A program made the translations under genes and the position numbers. A stretch of 64,000 bases of DNA from Aphanomyces cochlioides (lineage: Eukaryota > Oomycota > Saprolegniomycetes > Saprolegniales > Verrucalvaceae), in NCBI GenBank assembly GCA_019828595.1, contig JAHQRK010000007.1, positions 62,001 through 126,000 on the forward strand. The letters run 5' to 3'. Below, piece after piece: positions 20,704 through 32,658 of the stretch. The notes beneath the pieces are model-generated. The model did not search any database. It saw only the letters and a list, made by a program, of their open reading frames with translations, and was not told the DNA's origin. Each line of letters starts with the position of its first letter. Position 1 is the first letter of the stretch.

Positions 20704-22452
20704 TTATCGTTTCCAAGCACACAAAATTCCAAGTGCAGAACCAGTCTTTTTCCTCTTCCTAACGTTAGACGTGGCGTTGACGCGAGCTAGCGCAAGACGT
20801 TGAGCGTCTACTGCGGCTGCCATAGCACTTTCCTGCCATTGAGACGACGGAGAATCGCCTGGAGGAACAGGAACACTGGAGCCAAGCAAGTTTCTTGCGA
20901 TTGTTGCAATGCTTCTGGCGTCGCGCTGTGCACGACAAGCTGCGTCTAGAGGTATCGTCTCGAATTGTTCACTCCAATATCTGTACAATATACTTGACAT
21001 CATCCAACCACGCAGAGCCGTGAGATCACTTGGCCATTTACGTGGAGGGGGCAAACATGGTGTGTTGCTTAAACTTGGCACAACACACGAAGCATCATTC
21101 AAGTCATTCGATAGACTTACAGGTAGGCTGGATGGTTGAACGTTCTGAACAAAGGAAGCTATACTCGCTTGCATAGCTGCCAACGACTCGATCTGTTTCT
21201 TTTGCTGCTCTATCATTGCCATTTGCTGCTCGAATAGCTGCTGCTGCAGCCTTACGAGTTCTCGCTGCACGTCTCCTTGGTATTGAACCTCACCGCGTAG
21301 AGCAGCAACGTTAGATGCTGTGTCGCTCTGTGCATGGACAACTCGATTGAGTGCAGAAGCAAAATTGCTGCGAAGGTTATCCCCTTCACTTGAATCTAGC
21401 AGCGGAAGACGTGCAACATTTTCACGTTCAAAACACTGGCGTACGCTGCTGCACCACACTCGCAGAGTCTCCTCTGCATCGTCTCGCGTTGTGAGCCCAC
21501 AGACAACAGTACAAGCAGCCACCATGGTGTCATGAACGACATGTCGTGGACATGTAGAATGTGTATCGCTGTAGTAAAGAAGTAAAACAGCCGCAAAGGC
21601 AAACACCAACGACTACTTGTCTTGTTGAGCCTTTTCGAAGGCAATTTGACTGAAAACTCTCTCAGAGAGACCAAAAGGGTCTGAAGCCAGTTGAGCAGCC
21701 AGTGAGTGTAGTGGATCATACGACCATTCAAGGGCCGTGAAAAGTACAGACACTGAATGTTGTTGTACGGTTTTCTTGCGATTCACTCGTACAAGAAGGT
21801 AGCTCCCTGTCCACTGTAATTGCTGAAAAACGACGTCTCCGACATCGGAACTGCGACCAACAAGAGCCCACTGTAAAGCAAGGAGTGTTCTATCTTTCAA
21901 TGAACGAGATTCATTGCGCATCCATAGACGGGTTGTGATCACTCGCAGGTCCTCAAGCGTCATCAGAGGTGCTTTATCTTGTAAAGGAACGCAACGAGCC
22001 GACGTTTGCTCAATGTATGTTCTCCGCAGAGTCGATCTGAGTGTTTTGTACCAATGAGTGTTGTTGTCAAAGAAACGTGTGCGGGTAATTTCAACGATTT
22101 GCCGCTTGACACTGCTGAGGTATGTTGTGGATGTGGAGAACCCAATGTCGGGATCGGACACAAGGAAAGCTGCGAACTTGCCGAACAGGTCTTGCGTGAC
22201 GTCGTCAGCTCTGATCGTTTCAAGGCTCAAACTGCCGTCATTGTAGCGTGACAGAAACATAACAAACTTTTTCATCGCTGCCGACGCGTGGTTGCGAGTA
22301 GCATCAGTATAGCATGATTCCATCAAGTTTTCCAGCGGTTCTTCTTGGTCCTCCATCATTCCAAGGCGAGAAGCGCAGACTTCACATGCCCTCGCTATGC
22401 GGATTTTCCGTATATCATACCTTACAATCCGGAAGAAGAACAAATAAAACAC
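20704..22452 (-). mobile_element. Crypton-like tyrosine-recombinase element, degraded
   Basis: Two adjoining minus-strand frames. The first (22452-21613) carries an N-terminal SAM-like core-binding region (FLSRYNDGSLSLETI) and the front of a tyrosine-recombinase catalytic fold, with LLALQWALVGRSSDVGDV, the typical first-Arg helix of Crypton-type recombinases. The second frame (21609-20704) is Gln-rich and coiled-coil-like (RELVRLQQQLFEQQ) with a basic C-terminus. Between them the second catalytic half (the HxxR and Tyr motifs) could not be found, so the enzyme is probably inactive. Cryptons move as DNA circles through this recombinase and are known from oomycetes. Element ends were not resolved; Cryptons have no terminal inverted repeats to mark them. 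Confidence 0.6.
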
Positions 22453-22559
22453 TTTAACTAAAATCTAAAACGACCACTGTCGTAAATAGCACAGTAGTTC
22501 AGATCGATACTTGCCACCTCGTTGGCGCACATGCACGGCCATTTCTATCCCTGGGCGAT

Positions 22560-22930
22560 GTGTGAAGAGGGTGCTAATACGGTGAGTGTACTTGGCCTTC
22601 TACTGGCACTTGATTCACGTGGCAGTACTCTTGATATCGTATGTATGTTTCATCGAATTCGGTCCATTTGGATGGATTTCCAATCGACGCTGGCTTGTTT
22701 ATCCGAACGCACGCTTGGCAGTACCGGTACACGAAAGAGGAAACGAGGCATTGGATCTCTTTACGACAGCCATGGCACATCAAGTGTTTACACGAATCTT
22801 GATTCCACTTGGCCCGACGCAAGAAACTTCCAAAGGCATCAATCTCGTCAAGATGATCGAGCGCTCAGTGCTTCCGTGTAACACGTCGTTGCGCGTGCAT
22901 AATCTCCAGTACAGACAACTCACAGTTATG
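22560..22930 (-). pseudogene. Zinc-finger-end fragment of the TIR-like/TPR/ZZ family
   Basis: The minus strand contains AKWNQDSCKHLMCHGCRKEI, then YRYCQACVRINKPAS and SKWTEFDETYIRYQEYCHVN, which align with the second exon of copy C (WDQDSWKLMVCFGCREKIQG). An internal deletion removes much of the finger, and frames shift. No TIR-like or TPR part is nearby. It is an old relic lying beside the Crypton-like element. Confidence 0.7.
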
Positions 22931-23475
22931 GGACTCACAGCTTGAGAGCAATCACATTTGAAGGGAACAATTTTCTCGGACAAAAATGAAGTATAAACAA
23001 ACAAAGTATAATTTTCTTACGTCACAATTGGTGGACTGAAGAACCCTGCCGAGGTGATCAATTTCATCCACCCAAGAACATTTTCTATAAAAATTGTAGG
23101 TTTGTGATAGAGATTTGGAGTCGAAACTCTTCTCCGAACACCAACGCGGCATGTTATAATCATCATTCCTTTATGACATGTACTGCTGTACAATAATTAC
23201 CTTTATGTAGGGTTGAATGTTGTTCTATGCACACTTTGGCATCGTATTTGTTTCTGCCATGCATCAATCCAGCTTCTCAACATTAGCGGAGAATAACACT
23301 AAAGACCTTCACCATGATTCAGACAGTATTTAATAAAGATCACAAGCTAAGACTTGAGAAGTTCTTCTTCCAAATGATGGACCCGGAAGACATTTACAGT
23401 CCATCACTCTTGTTAAGGAAGGAGTGTTGGTACACCCAATGTCAATAGCCCTAGAGTCCTAAAGTCTTAATATCC
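22931..23475. other. Intergenic, nothing recognised
   Basis: About 540 bases of AT-rich sequence, with no supported open frame. Confidence 0.35.
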
Positions 23476-23856
23476 CTAAAATATGCGGTTGCTACGACGA
23501 GCGGGTGAGTATTGGCGGCGGCCGCGGTCGTTTGGACGCGATTGAGACCGGCGACGGCTGCCGCCTCGACCGCCGCGACTACGGCCATGGTAGGAGTAGT
23601 CAGCGTTGCGGCGGTCATTGTAATAAGGTCTGTTGTTGTACCCTCTTGGCTCGTCATTGCGGTCATAAGATCGACGGTTGAGACGGTCTTCATATGCTTG
23701 AAAGCGGCGCTGCACTGATGCCGCTCGTTGTCTGCGACGTCGCTGAGTCGCTGTTTCCATATTGTTGTTCGCTGGCGCAGCGGCCGCTGGTGCCGCTCCA
23801 GCTATGATCGGTGTGAACGTCATGTTGCACAGGAACTGCATCGACATGTTGGCCAT
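23476..23856 (-). CDS. Small Arg/Gly/Tyr/Ser-rich (RGG/RS-type) protein
   Basis: ATG at 23856 opens a 126-aa frame. After an Ala/Pro/Asn-rich N-terminus (FTPIIAGAAPAAAAPANN) the rest is strongly basic and low-complexity, with QRRRRQRAASVQRR, RRNADYSYHGRSRGGRGGSR and QYSPARRSNR. Such RGG/RS tails bind RNA or mediate condensates; no folded RNA-binding domain is present. The position beside repeats makes a transposon-encoded nucleic-acid-binding protein possible, and a chance frame in a CG-rich repeat cannot be excluded, since two other frames here are also open. Confidence 0.4.
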   Translation of the reverse strand: MANMSMQFLCNMTFTPIIAGAAPAAAAPANNNMETATQRRRRQRAASVQRRFQAYEDRLNRRSYDRNDEPRGYNNRPYYNDRRNADYSYHGRSRGGRGGSRRRSQSRPNDRGRRQYSPARRSNRIF

Positions 23857-23939
23857 GGTCAATACGCGACAAATTGGAAAGTGGGAAGGCCGTTGGATAT
23901 TTTAAATGACAGTTGAAATTGTTTTATCAATGAAGTCCT

Positions 23940-26830
23940 TATATATACTTTTACATTTGACTACTTCTGTAGCTTAGTGTACAATCGCGTATATTAAATT
24001 TAATTATACGCTAAATAATAATGACCGTCATTAATCACTCTTGAGTGAATAAATATGGCATTTGTGAGATTTGAACAACTTCTGTAGCTTAGCGGTACAT
24101 TGTCCTCTTCGCATCGTGCTCGGTGCTTCATAGTTTGCACCAGAATGAGTGGTTCTCTGCCCACAATATCAAAACGAGACCTTGGAACCTTAAAAGGCAT
24201 GTTATATTGCAACCTTTGAAAAAATTCACCTAAGTCACCCATATCAATGGGAAAACTCAAAGTGGATTTTCTCGCGACCCACTTGGCCTTTTCATGCGTT
24301 TGATGGCTCGTTAGCCCCAGCTAACAGAGCTCTATGAACACACCATGTAACTTTATCTCATGCCGAGTCGTTCACAAAATCGACTTGACTTTATCCGTTC
24401 ACCCAAAATGGCAAAACTATCGGCAACCCTGGCATTGCCCTGACGATCATTTCAGACATTCTAATGGTCTTCAGGGTTGCTAGACATCCCAAGCAGACAA
24501 ACGCAAGCGTTAGAACGCAAAAAAGTGCAGTGGTTCTCTCACAACATCACTTTGAAAATTGTTACGACGTCTCCCCCTGGGGGCGAAATCTCAATATCGA
24601 GTGCACACTTTTTGTTCGGGAAAATTGCGCCACGGTGCCTAAAAGATTCTCCCATGTCTCCTCCTCAAGATGTGCCAGTTTGCGAGTGCTCAAACCTCGC
24701 CAAACTCGCGAAACAAAATTCGAAAGGAAATTCGACTCGGTGACACCCATTTTGAACCGGTTTCAACCCGTCACCAAAAGTGAAATTTCTCTCGACCTAC
24801 AGCGTGGATTTCTACGTTTATTGGCTTGTTATCTCAGTTGAATCGAGCTCTATGCCGACACCAACGAGCACATATTGCAGATCTATGGTTCAAAAACACG
24901 AACCCATTTTGGACTGTCACCCAAACCGGTGAAACCCCAGGACAACTCGAACGCTTTCCCTACGGTCACTGAATGACGTCTAGGGGTCTAGTGGGTGGCT
25001 CCACCACTTATTACGACTAGCCAAAGCGTTAGAACGCCCTAAAACATCCTGGTTTGCTCGCAATCCTCGATCCAAAATGTCAACCACCCCTATCCACCAG
25101 CTACAAAACCTTAAGTCGGCTACAGGTCGCAAATCATTTCCAATCGACCGGCTACGAATCTTTTCCATCCTATCATGGCTAGACGAGTGTTTTAAGCCAT
25201 CAAGAGCGATGATTGAAGCCCTGGAACCTACTTGCCGTCGCCCCGACAACTTTTGGTGAAATGGCTAAAACTCATCGGAATGGCTCCTGAATGCAAATCA
25301 ACTCCGATCGTCCAACTTAGAGTTGGTGAGGCTCGAAAATGTCCCCGCGATGGATTTGAGCTATCAAGCACCCACCATGATAGCAGCACAGGAACCCAAC
25401 TTCCGATCCCAAACCATTTTGAGCCGATATGGCTCCAAAACGACCATCGTAGCTCATTTCAGCTACACGACCCTGTATGCATCGAATAATATGGTGCACC
25501 CACCGCTACCCCCCATTGATGGGGGACACCAAGTATGGCTATCTACCTCATAGCCGTTCGGAAGTTATGACTCCTTCAAGTTTCGCAGCCGAGACGCCCG
25601 ATTGGAAAAACCACTGGTATTGGCTAGCGCTCTCCCACTACACGCTACCTATGGCGATTCTAATGGTGCGCTATCCTTCGTACGTATTGTGGCTACGATC
25701 CTGCCAAGTGGCTCCATGGACCGTGGCGCCGTTCGAAATCCAGCTCCGACGATGCTCGCGCTCGAGACCTATCCGCGCATGGCGCATGTCAAAATGGCAC
25801 CTCCCAAATATTTACCCTTTTTATTAATTCTGGGGGTTTCCCCCAAAAGCCCAACCCACACGGGATTTTCTCTCTATCTCGCCGCCATCAACTCCGATGA
25901 AGACTCCCGAAAACAACTTTGCTTGTCATGGAACGACCGACCTCATTTTTTTTTTGGCTGGCCAAATCGTCCAAGAACATTTTATTTTGGATGGTTCTTT
26001 CCCTCAAACCCAGCTTCTCCTATGGTTCCAGCGATTTAATTCGGCCTCCTGAGGTCGAATTAAATTGGCCACGACCTCTTTTGGATTTTTTGGGCTCCTT
26101 CCTCTTGCCAATTTATTTTCCTTGGGCCTGATTTTATTCTGTCTCGACCCCTTTTGGCTATTTTTGGCCTTCCTCTCCTGTCGATTTAAATTTATTTATT
26201 CATGGATCGACCCCAACTCAAGCGTTTATTTACTTGGCCTTTTTCACTCCATACCTTCACTTGGAATTTTTATCAAGACTTTTGTATACAAATTTTCAAG
26301 TCCTTCATGGTCAACCTGAAATCGCCTTGTATCTCGCCACCATCAACTCGGATCAAGATGGTCATGAAAAGAAAGTTGCTTGTATGGCTCTTCTCTATAC
26401 TGTTGAATTTTTTCACAGTCTGAATCGCCCTGGAAAATTTCTTTCTGCCATGGTTCCTCCAAATTACCCCACACCCAAGTCTATTTCGGTTAAGCAACAC
26501 TGGACGATTTTCCACAAGAACCTTCCAAGGTCACATTTCCCATCACATATTTATTATGCGACCTATGAAGCCAAAATCGAAAGTCTACAGTTTGCGGCCC
26601 TTTTGGGCCATATTAATTCTTTAGTATACTCAGTTAACCTCTTCGCATCGTGCAGGCACAGGGATCAATCCCAGCGAGTGATACAACCCGTTATTTATGT
26701 CTTTTTTGTAATAAAATCCTCTTTTTTCTAAAATATGGTCGATTTCGTCATCATTTCACGGCTCAGTGGTCTGTCGCCGTGCTCGTAGCCGAAAGGTCCA
26801 GGGTTTAAACCCACTCGTGCACCTTAACAA
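23940..26830. repeat. Large non-coding repeat block with tRNA-like modules at its edges
   Basis: Three tRNA-like pieces lie in this block. One (24076-24145) reads CTGTAGCTTAGCGGTACA and continues to CTCTTCGCATCGTGC. A second (26630-26695) shares CTCTTCGCATCGTGC and has a B-box-like GGGATCAATCCC. A third (26758-26826) has A-box-like GGCTCAGTGGT and B-box-like GGGTTTAAACCC. A truncated copy of the first (TTCTGTAGCTTAG) is at about 23963. Between them, about 24260-26620 has no convincing gene. It contains an internal imperfect duplication (CTCGCCGCCATCAACTCCGA near 25880 and CTCGCCACCATCAACTCGGA near 26334) and a hairpin at 26034-26061. This fits tRNA-derived SINE or terminal-module elements; none folds as a convincing tRNA gene. 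Confidence 0.45.
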
Positions 26831-26854
26831 TTTATACATTTTTTTTCGTTGTCG

Positions 26855-29800
26855 CTAAACAAAAACGAGTGACTTCTTGGCGCAGCTAGTCTTGTGTTCT
26901 TTCTCGCTCTGCTTCTTCATTTTGTAGAGCTCGTTGCCACTGTCCATCTTGCCGTCTTTCTTAAAAAGGCCTTTTGGTTGATAGAACGAGTGAAACTTGT
27001 CCCAACATGACCACTCAGCATGAGGACAGAGATGAGCTGGTACAGCTTGCTCGCTCTGCAGATATGCTTTTGTGCATAAGTAGACTTGATGTACGTCACA
27101 CCACTGCGTTTTGATGAGTTCTTTGCTTCGCTCATAGTAGCAAACAACACAATAACGGCGCATTCGCTGGCCGTACGACACTTCCGCTTGCTTGTCCGTC
27201 GCACGGCAAGTGTTATTGAGTTTTGGCGGCTGCCGAAGAGAAGCGTCGCGCTATATAGCAGCGGCTTTTTCTTCGGCTGCCGCCTTCTTCAGAGCCTTTG
27301 CTGACTGGGTCATGGGTACACTCGAGTACTCCATTGGTACTTGTGTCTCGGAAAACCTTCAAGTGTGAAAAGCAAAGTAGCATAGAGATAACTTACAATG
27401 TCCAATCCGTTTCGAACAGCATTTAGTTCGCCAGTTTTGTTTGGAAATGCAGGTGCGAGTCGCGTCGATTGACCGGTTCGCAGATCGTGTACAGAACGTA
27501 CAAGTTGGTGATAGCAATGTCTATCATATAACCCGAGTTTCTTGTACCATTGCTTGAAGCTTGCTCCTGATGCGATAGAGAATCGTTCGCGTAGTTGATC
27601 ATGGCGGTCAACACCTTGCATGTACTTGTTCTACAGACCGACGAGTGAGAGGCATTCTTGTTGGATAGTTTGACAAGTAAAGATAACATGTAATAGCAGC
27701 GTGTAAAGTCATACCTTCCAACTCGGCGATGGACAAATGACTTTGTTGTTGCATCCGCAGTCGAGAGCATGTTGACGACTGTGCCAACGAGCCAGGAAAC
27801 TGCAATAATGCCCAGAGATGTAGCGACCGACACTAAACTTGACCCACGCATGACCGACTTTATCTGTTTCTTGTCGAACATGCCGAACCGTGGATTGTGC
27901 GCTCGGTTGCTTCGTACTGTTCCTCGGCAATACAACCCCATCTTCAGCAGCATCAGACATAACTGCACCGAAGAATACCAGTTGTCCAGATTGATCACTC
28001 GTTGCGAGTCTAGAACAGATTCATAACAGAATAACACGATATGGACTTCCCCTCCCATTGTTTTGTGATGTCGACGACATGTTGCCGCAGTGCACTTGGC
28101 TTGACTTCATCGCGAGGTTTTGCTGTGTCGTCGTCTGGGGCTGGCTCACCGTCATCATCGGCTTCGTCGTCGGCTTCCATGTCGAAATTGCCTGCCGCCT
28201 TCGAGTGGATCTTGAAGGCAAAAACGTACCAAGTAGTTGCGCATGCTGCAGTGTAAATACGAAAATGATACTTGCCCAGAGGTTTCTTGGGATTGTAGAC
28301 GATGAGCGCACGCGCATAACTTGACCGACACGGAATGCACGCCTCATCGACACTAATCTCTCGTCCTGCCACGACGAAATTCTTGAATGATGCCTTCAAC
28401 AGGTTGATACGCCAAAGAGGGTCTGCGGGCTCGACAACGTCGTTAAATGTGATGCACGCTCGCAGTTGCTTGAATCTGTCTATCGCCATGACGCGGCCAA
28501 AGTTCTCGGTAGGCGGCATAAGAAAAGACATGCTTGGTTTCGACCAATACAGACTGTACTCGCCGCCTTGGACGACACTCACCATGATCAATAAGTCAAT
28601 AAACTTCATCACTTCAACCAGCTCGAAGCTTTTCTTGAACTCTCGGCCACCAACGTATCCTTTAGGATGAGCGGCTTGCAGCGCTAAAGCCTTGGCGTTC
28701 GTCCGCAACGTCACGGTCTTCCAAAATTCCAGCGGCATAAAGGCTAGGAAACCCTTCACGGGGTCTTTGAATAGATCCTTGAACTCGTCGGAAATGCGCA
28801 ACTCGTCCACGGGCGTGTCATCCTTGTTGTCTTCATGTTCGTATAGATGTGTAGGGCCAGCGTAGTGTCCACCGCAAATCTACTCAACGTGTTCTGTTGT
28901 GTCGTAGTTCCCGTGCTTCTTCCAACCACGTTCCACGTATTCAGACCATTCGTCGTCGCTGCCGTCGTCAACGGGCGCTTCCATATTAGGCAGCATGTCG
29001 TTCTTGGTCTCTTCATCGTCCTTGTTCACTTCGTCGAATGAACTGTCATCTGTGCAAGTCGTCTTCGGGTACAAACGACGAAATCTGAAGGTAACTTCGT
29101 CCGGCGTTCATGCGTTGGTTCGCCTTCAAAGTCGCAAACTGTTCCACGCCTACAATTTAGTGAGTAAGATAAATGTGATAATAAAGTACCTTTGTAAAAG
29201 AGGGTGCAGTAATCCAAGGTTCCTCGCGCTGGAAACGCGTGTGATTCCAAGTGATCTTGTACAATGCAACTATCGTCTTGGCAGTCGCTTTCGATTTCTT
29301 GCCCGGCGTGTCGAAATCGGGATCGTTCTCGCTGCCAACGACATAGCGCACTTCGGTGACCACACCACTAAACATGAAGTCTTGGCAATCAGCGTAGAAA
29401 TCAAGCAACTTCTTGTCGTTCTTGTGGATCTGAGCCTCTCGTAGCGGCTTAAACGACACGTAGCGATACATGGTCTCGGATCGGATTGACTTGTGACCGG
29501 GTGTAAATATGGCTGTCGCTTCGGATGCCTCATCCGTCGCTGGTAGTTGGCTGTCCATTGATGTTGACTTCGACAGACGACCACGCTTCACCGGTGTTGA
29601 TACACCTTGTACATCTTGCACTTTCGCCTTGATCTTCGATCCCTTAGGACGACCTCGCTTCCTTGCCGGTCGCGGGACAACTTTGGGAACTCGTATGTCT
29701 CTGGCTTGGTAACATTGAGCACTACAGACTTCTTGTCCTTCCTCCGCTTCAGACCGCCCGCGTTTTGTGCCTTCTTCAATGATACACATATGATGGAACT

Positions 29801-30071
29801 TGGACAAACACATGCAGCACTGGCGTAGGTTGGGACCTTCTTCTTCGCCTCACACACAACACTTCTGCATGACACAGCAAATTGCAAAATGACCGTCGTT
29901 GCAAGTACCGACCAAATGGGCACATGGCAGTTTAAACACCAACCAATCGAAATGTTCCTTCATCGGTACCGCGCCGTGGCGACGGCGGCGGTAGGCATAG
30001 CGTTGAGTCAGAGCGGCTTGAGTACTTGGAATCGCTGCGGCGTCGGTACAGAAATCACGGCGCAGGTTCAA
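26855..30071 (-). mobile_element. PiggyBac-type transposase gene, degraded
   Basis: Read 5' to 3' on the minus strand: a Cys-rich, PHD-like N-terminal segment (HMCIIEEG near 29785, with CSAQCY); an AT-hook (KRGRPKGSK); an acidic linker (28880-29074); the DDE_Tnp_1_7 domain with SVDEAC (first Asp about 28348), INLDNWYSS (second, about 27986) and GVDRHDQ (third, about 27609); and a C-terminal Cys/His cluster (CVVCYYERSKE, CDVHQVYLC). All three catalytic Asps are present. The frame is broken by an in-frame TGA at 29850-29852, a TAG near 28880 and shifts around 28010-28060 and 27610, some of which might be introns. PiggyBac inserts at TTAA; TTAA tetranucleotides flank the region but no terminal repeats were matched, so the ends are approximate. 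Confidence 0.8.
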
Positions 30072-30299
30072 GGCACTTGAGCAAGACGGTGCAAATTGGA
30101 AAGTGAGAGAAGTCTCTCTTACCAGTTCAAAATTAAAATTCGACCAATCAACGGCGAGGGAAACTGTGGTTCAAGAGGACTATTTAAGGTAATAACAAAC
30201 AAATTTCATTGGTTAAAAGACTTGAATCAACCGTCTGTCCAGATACTGTAGATTGGGTAATAAAATAAATTTCTGGGAACCAAAAATATTCATCTTTTT

Positions 30300-30420
30300 C
30301 TGATTGGCGCCTGTGACTCTACGAATCGCAGAAACCTACCCTAATTGAAGCAAATATAATGACTTTAGGCATTTTTTATTTTATTATTTCGCCTGCCACC
30401 CTGCGAATCGCAGGTTGGCA
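30300..30420. repeat. Short direct repeat containing a hairpin
   Basis: GCCTGTGACTCTACGAATCGC near 30308 is echoed by GCCTGCCACCCTGCGAATCGC near 30391; the second copy forms a CCTGCGAATCGCAGG hairpin. This is probably a terminal or subterminal motif of one of the flanking dead transposons. Confidence 0.35.
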
Positions 30421-30641
30421 AAGTCAAGTATACTTAAGAATAAACTTAATTAAAGTATGGAACTTTCCCCACACGAACAGGTTAATATCACAAAACAAAG
30501 CCGTTGAGAATAGTGCATGTTGAGGTGGCAATGAGGCGATTAAATAGTCACTATGATACACCAAGCTGGCCAAAATTAAGCGTAAAATATGGAGCATGCT
30601 AGATAGACCGCAAAGATTTGGAAACATTAAATTGAGGTATT

Positions 30642-32073
30642 TTAAACAACGGGATCTTCGTGAATCACAAAATGTGGAGGCAATACAGCAAAATCACTGC
30701 TGTTTACCGGGAGACCAGCGACCACACGACCAGTAAATTGGTCGTCCGCTGCCTCGTATCTAAAATAGCGTTCCATAACGTTTCCTATCGACGAGCCACA
30801 TCTCAAACAAACACTTATACTTGATGGCCCGCCAGTTGTCCCTGAGCAAGCAAAAGTTGCAACACCCTTTCTTATCGAATGGGTTCCAATCTCGGGATTG
30901 TCTGTGGCTTGTACTCGGCTAGATTGAACTAACTTACAGTAGTCGAGATTATCGAGGGAACCTGCCACGATATCTCGACAACAATTGGTCGGATCAAGTT
31001 GCAACCTTGTCCAAACGAAGCGGAATTTTTCTGTCTCCCTATGCTTTAGACAAATGCCTCTGACAAACAATAAACTATGAAATACGATGGAAAAAGAATG
31101 AAGAGTCAATGAAATTTACCTCTTCAAAAACAATACTTTTATAATTTGATACTAAGGTTGAAGCAGTATATAGAACATATCGGGATGATATCCTGCAAAA
31201 CCGAATACGTATGTGATCAGGTTCCCTCGATGCTCTCGACAACTATTAGTCAGTGATTTCCCAAATCTACCCTAAACAAAAATAAAATGCAGAACTTAAT
31301 GTAGTTTAACCTTTTGGTTTGCACCTGGAAAGAGACAACCAAAAGCTAACTGGCTTGTACATGCCAAATATTTCCAAGAGCCAAGAAAAATCATATTGCT
31401 GGTTTGAGGGGATTCGCAAAACAATGTCTAGGATCTTTAACAGTCGTTCCTACATCATGATTACTACGCATTTTTAAAGAACTTGTCTACCCTCTTGTTT
31501 TGTCTTTGTTTTAAAAAATATGACGCCTATGGAGTCATCTTCACTGGAAAGGTGATCAAGTCTTTACATCAACCTGGGCAGTCGAATAGAAAAATGATAT
31601 CTACCTAATTGTTACTACGGATTTCGAACGGCACATCAAATTCCATGTGACAATTAAAAACAAATGAGTGAAGCCACCATCCGCCAAAGTCAAAGTCTTA
31701 GTGCATAATGTTTCATACATTGAAAATGAAAGTGGTCGTTTGCCACTCAGTAATTTTTCTCCTGTTTGGAGGTCCGTTGCCAAAGACTTCTTTATTCCTA
31801 CAATACTATTACTATATTAGCATATATGAATAAACCCGAAAAAATTTCCTTCATGTCATCACCATGTTCCACAGGGACAGGAATGTTTTGGTCTTTGTAG
31901 AGGTTTTTTATCGCGCTACGGTAACCACTCAATGTATTCACTTGGATGTCTCTATTGCACACAGTCCACACGAGGAACTCGAGAAAATAATCATAATGGA
32001 AGGTCGATAAATTTAAAGTTTTCCCGTCCTTAGAATCTGCGCACGTCTGAAGAAGGTTGTCTTGTTTGGTCAA
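30642..32073 (-). mobile_element. Crypton tyrosine-recombinase remnant
   Basis: The catalytic C-terminal half is clear (31109-30642): IGTHSIRKGVATF (HxxR with Ser/Lys), SGTTGGPSSISVCLR and MERYFRYEAADDQ with the nucleophilic Tyr region, ending GLPVNSSDFAVLPPHF, a block typical of Crypton recombinases. Upstream fragments supply the core-binding part (SGYRSAIKNLYKDQNIPVP, 31798-32073) and the first-Arg helix (LIVTWNLMCRSKSV, 31601-31783). They lie in different frames with stop-rich gaps between them, so the element is dead. It is a different lineage from the Crypton-like element at 20704-22452, judged by sequence. Confidence 0.8.
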
Positions 32074-32339
32074 GACTACCCATTTTTAATCTTGTCAATA
32101 CCTGACGCGTAGCCTATCGAGTAGGTTCGCTGATACCAATTCGTCTCTCGACCGTGAAGTCGCTCCTCGAATCCATGACATGCAAACAAAAATCGGAAGT
32201 GATTGGCGTGCTTTTTATTATTTCTTTTCAGATTTATTGGCTCTCCTTCCAGTAAATCAGTTGATTTGCATTTTCTGTGTGCTTGACGTTGAATAACAAT
32301 ATTTTGGCAAAAATTATGAATTTGTGGAGTTTGTAAATC

Positions 32340-32600
32340 ATTTGATTTACCCGAGTATATATTGTGGGCTCGCTAGAAATTTCCCAATTTGGATTGTTTT
32401 TTTGTATCAATCTCCAATCACGCCAATACATATGGATGAATGAAAATTAGAACTGTGCTTTCACAGTACTTTCTCTCACATTTATTCAGCCAATCAAAAT
32501 CGCTCAAAATATTTATTAGCCAATGGCGTTGATTGTTGAATCGATCAGCTGGCGTGATTCGATTGAACAGGGTCTGGAAATTCTATCAAATCAACAAAAT
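32340..32600. repeat. Dispersed repeat, copy 1 (partner at 34250-34575)
   Basis: The stretch from CGCTAGAAATTTCCCAATTT through GCCAATCAAAATCGC and GCCAATGGCGTTGATT to GGGTCTGGAAATTC recurs with small differences at 34250-34575 in the same orientation, about 1.9 kb away. The pair brackets the MITE and the pogo remnant. They may be two insertions of one short AT-rich element or the ends of a composite one. Confidence 0.75.
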
Positions 32601-32658
32601 TAACCTCTATATGATTTCCAAATACGAATTATGAAATTATCAAATTCAACTCACAATA

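Noticed and set aside
24076..24145. Possible functional tRNA gene
   Set aside because: An A-box-like start is present but no proper cloverleaf or T-arm could be paired; it fits a SINE-type relic better.
25477..26731. Several plus-strand frames of 70-165 codons
   Set aside because: They overlap one another, are Pro/Phe/Leu-rich by composition, lack domains, and lie in a repeat with an internal duplication that is not frame-conserved.
26758..26826. Possible functional tRNA gene
   Set aside because: A- and B-box-like motifs exist, but the acceptor stem does not pair and the sequence lies in a repeat block.
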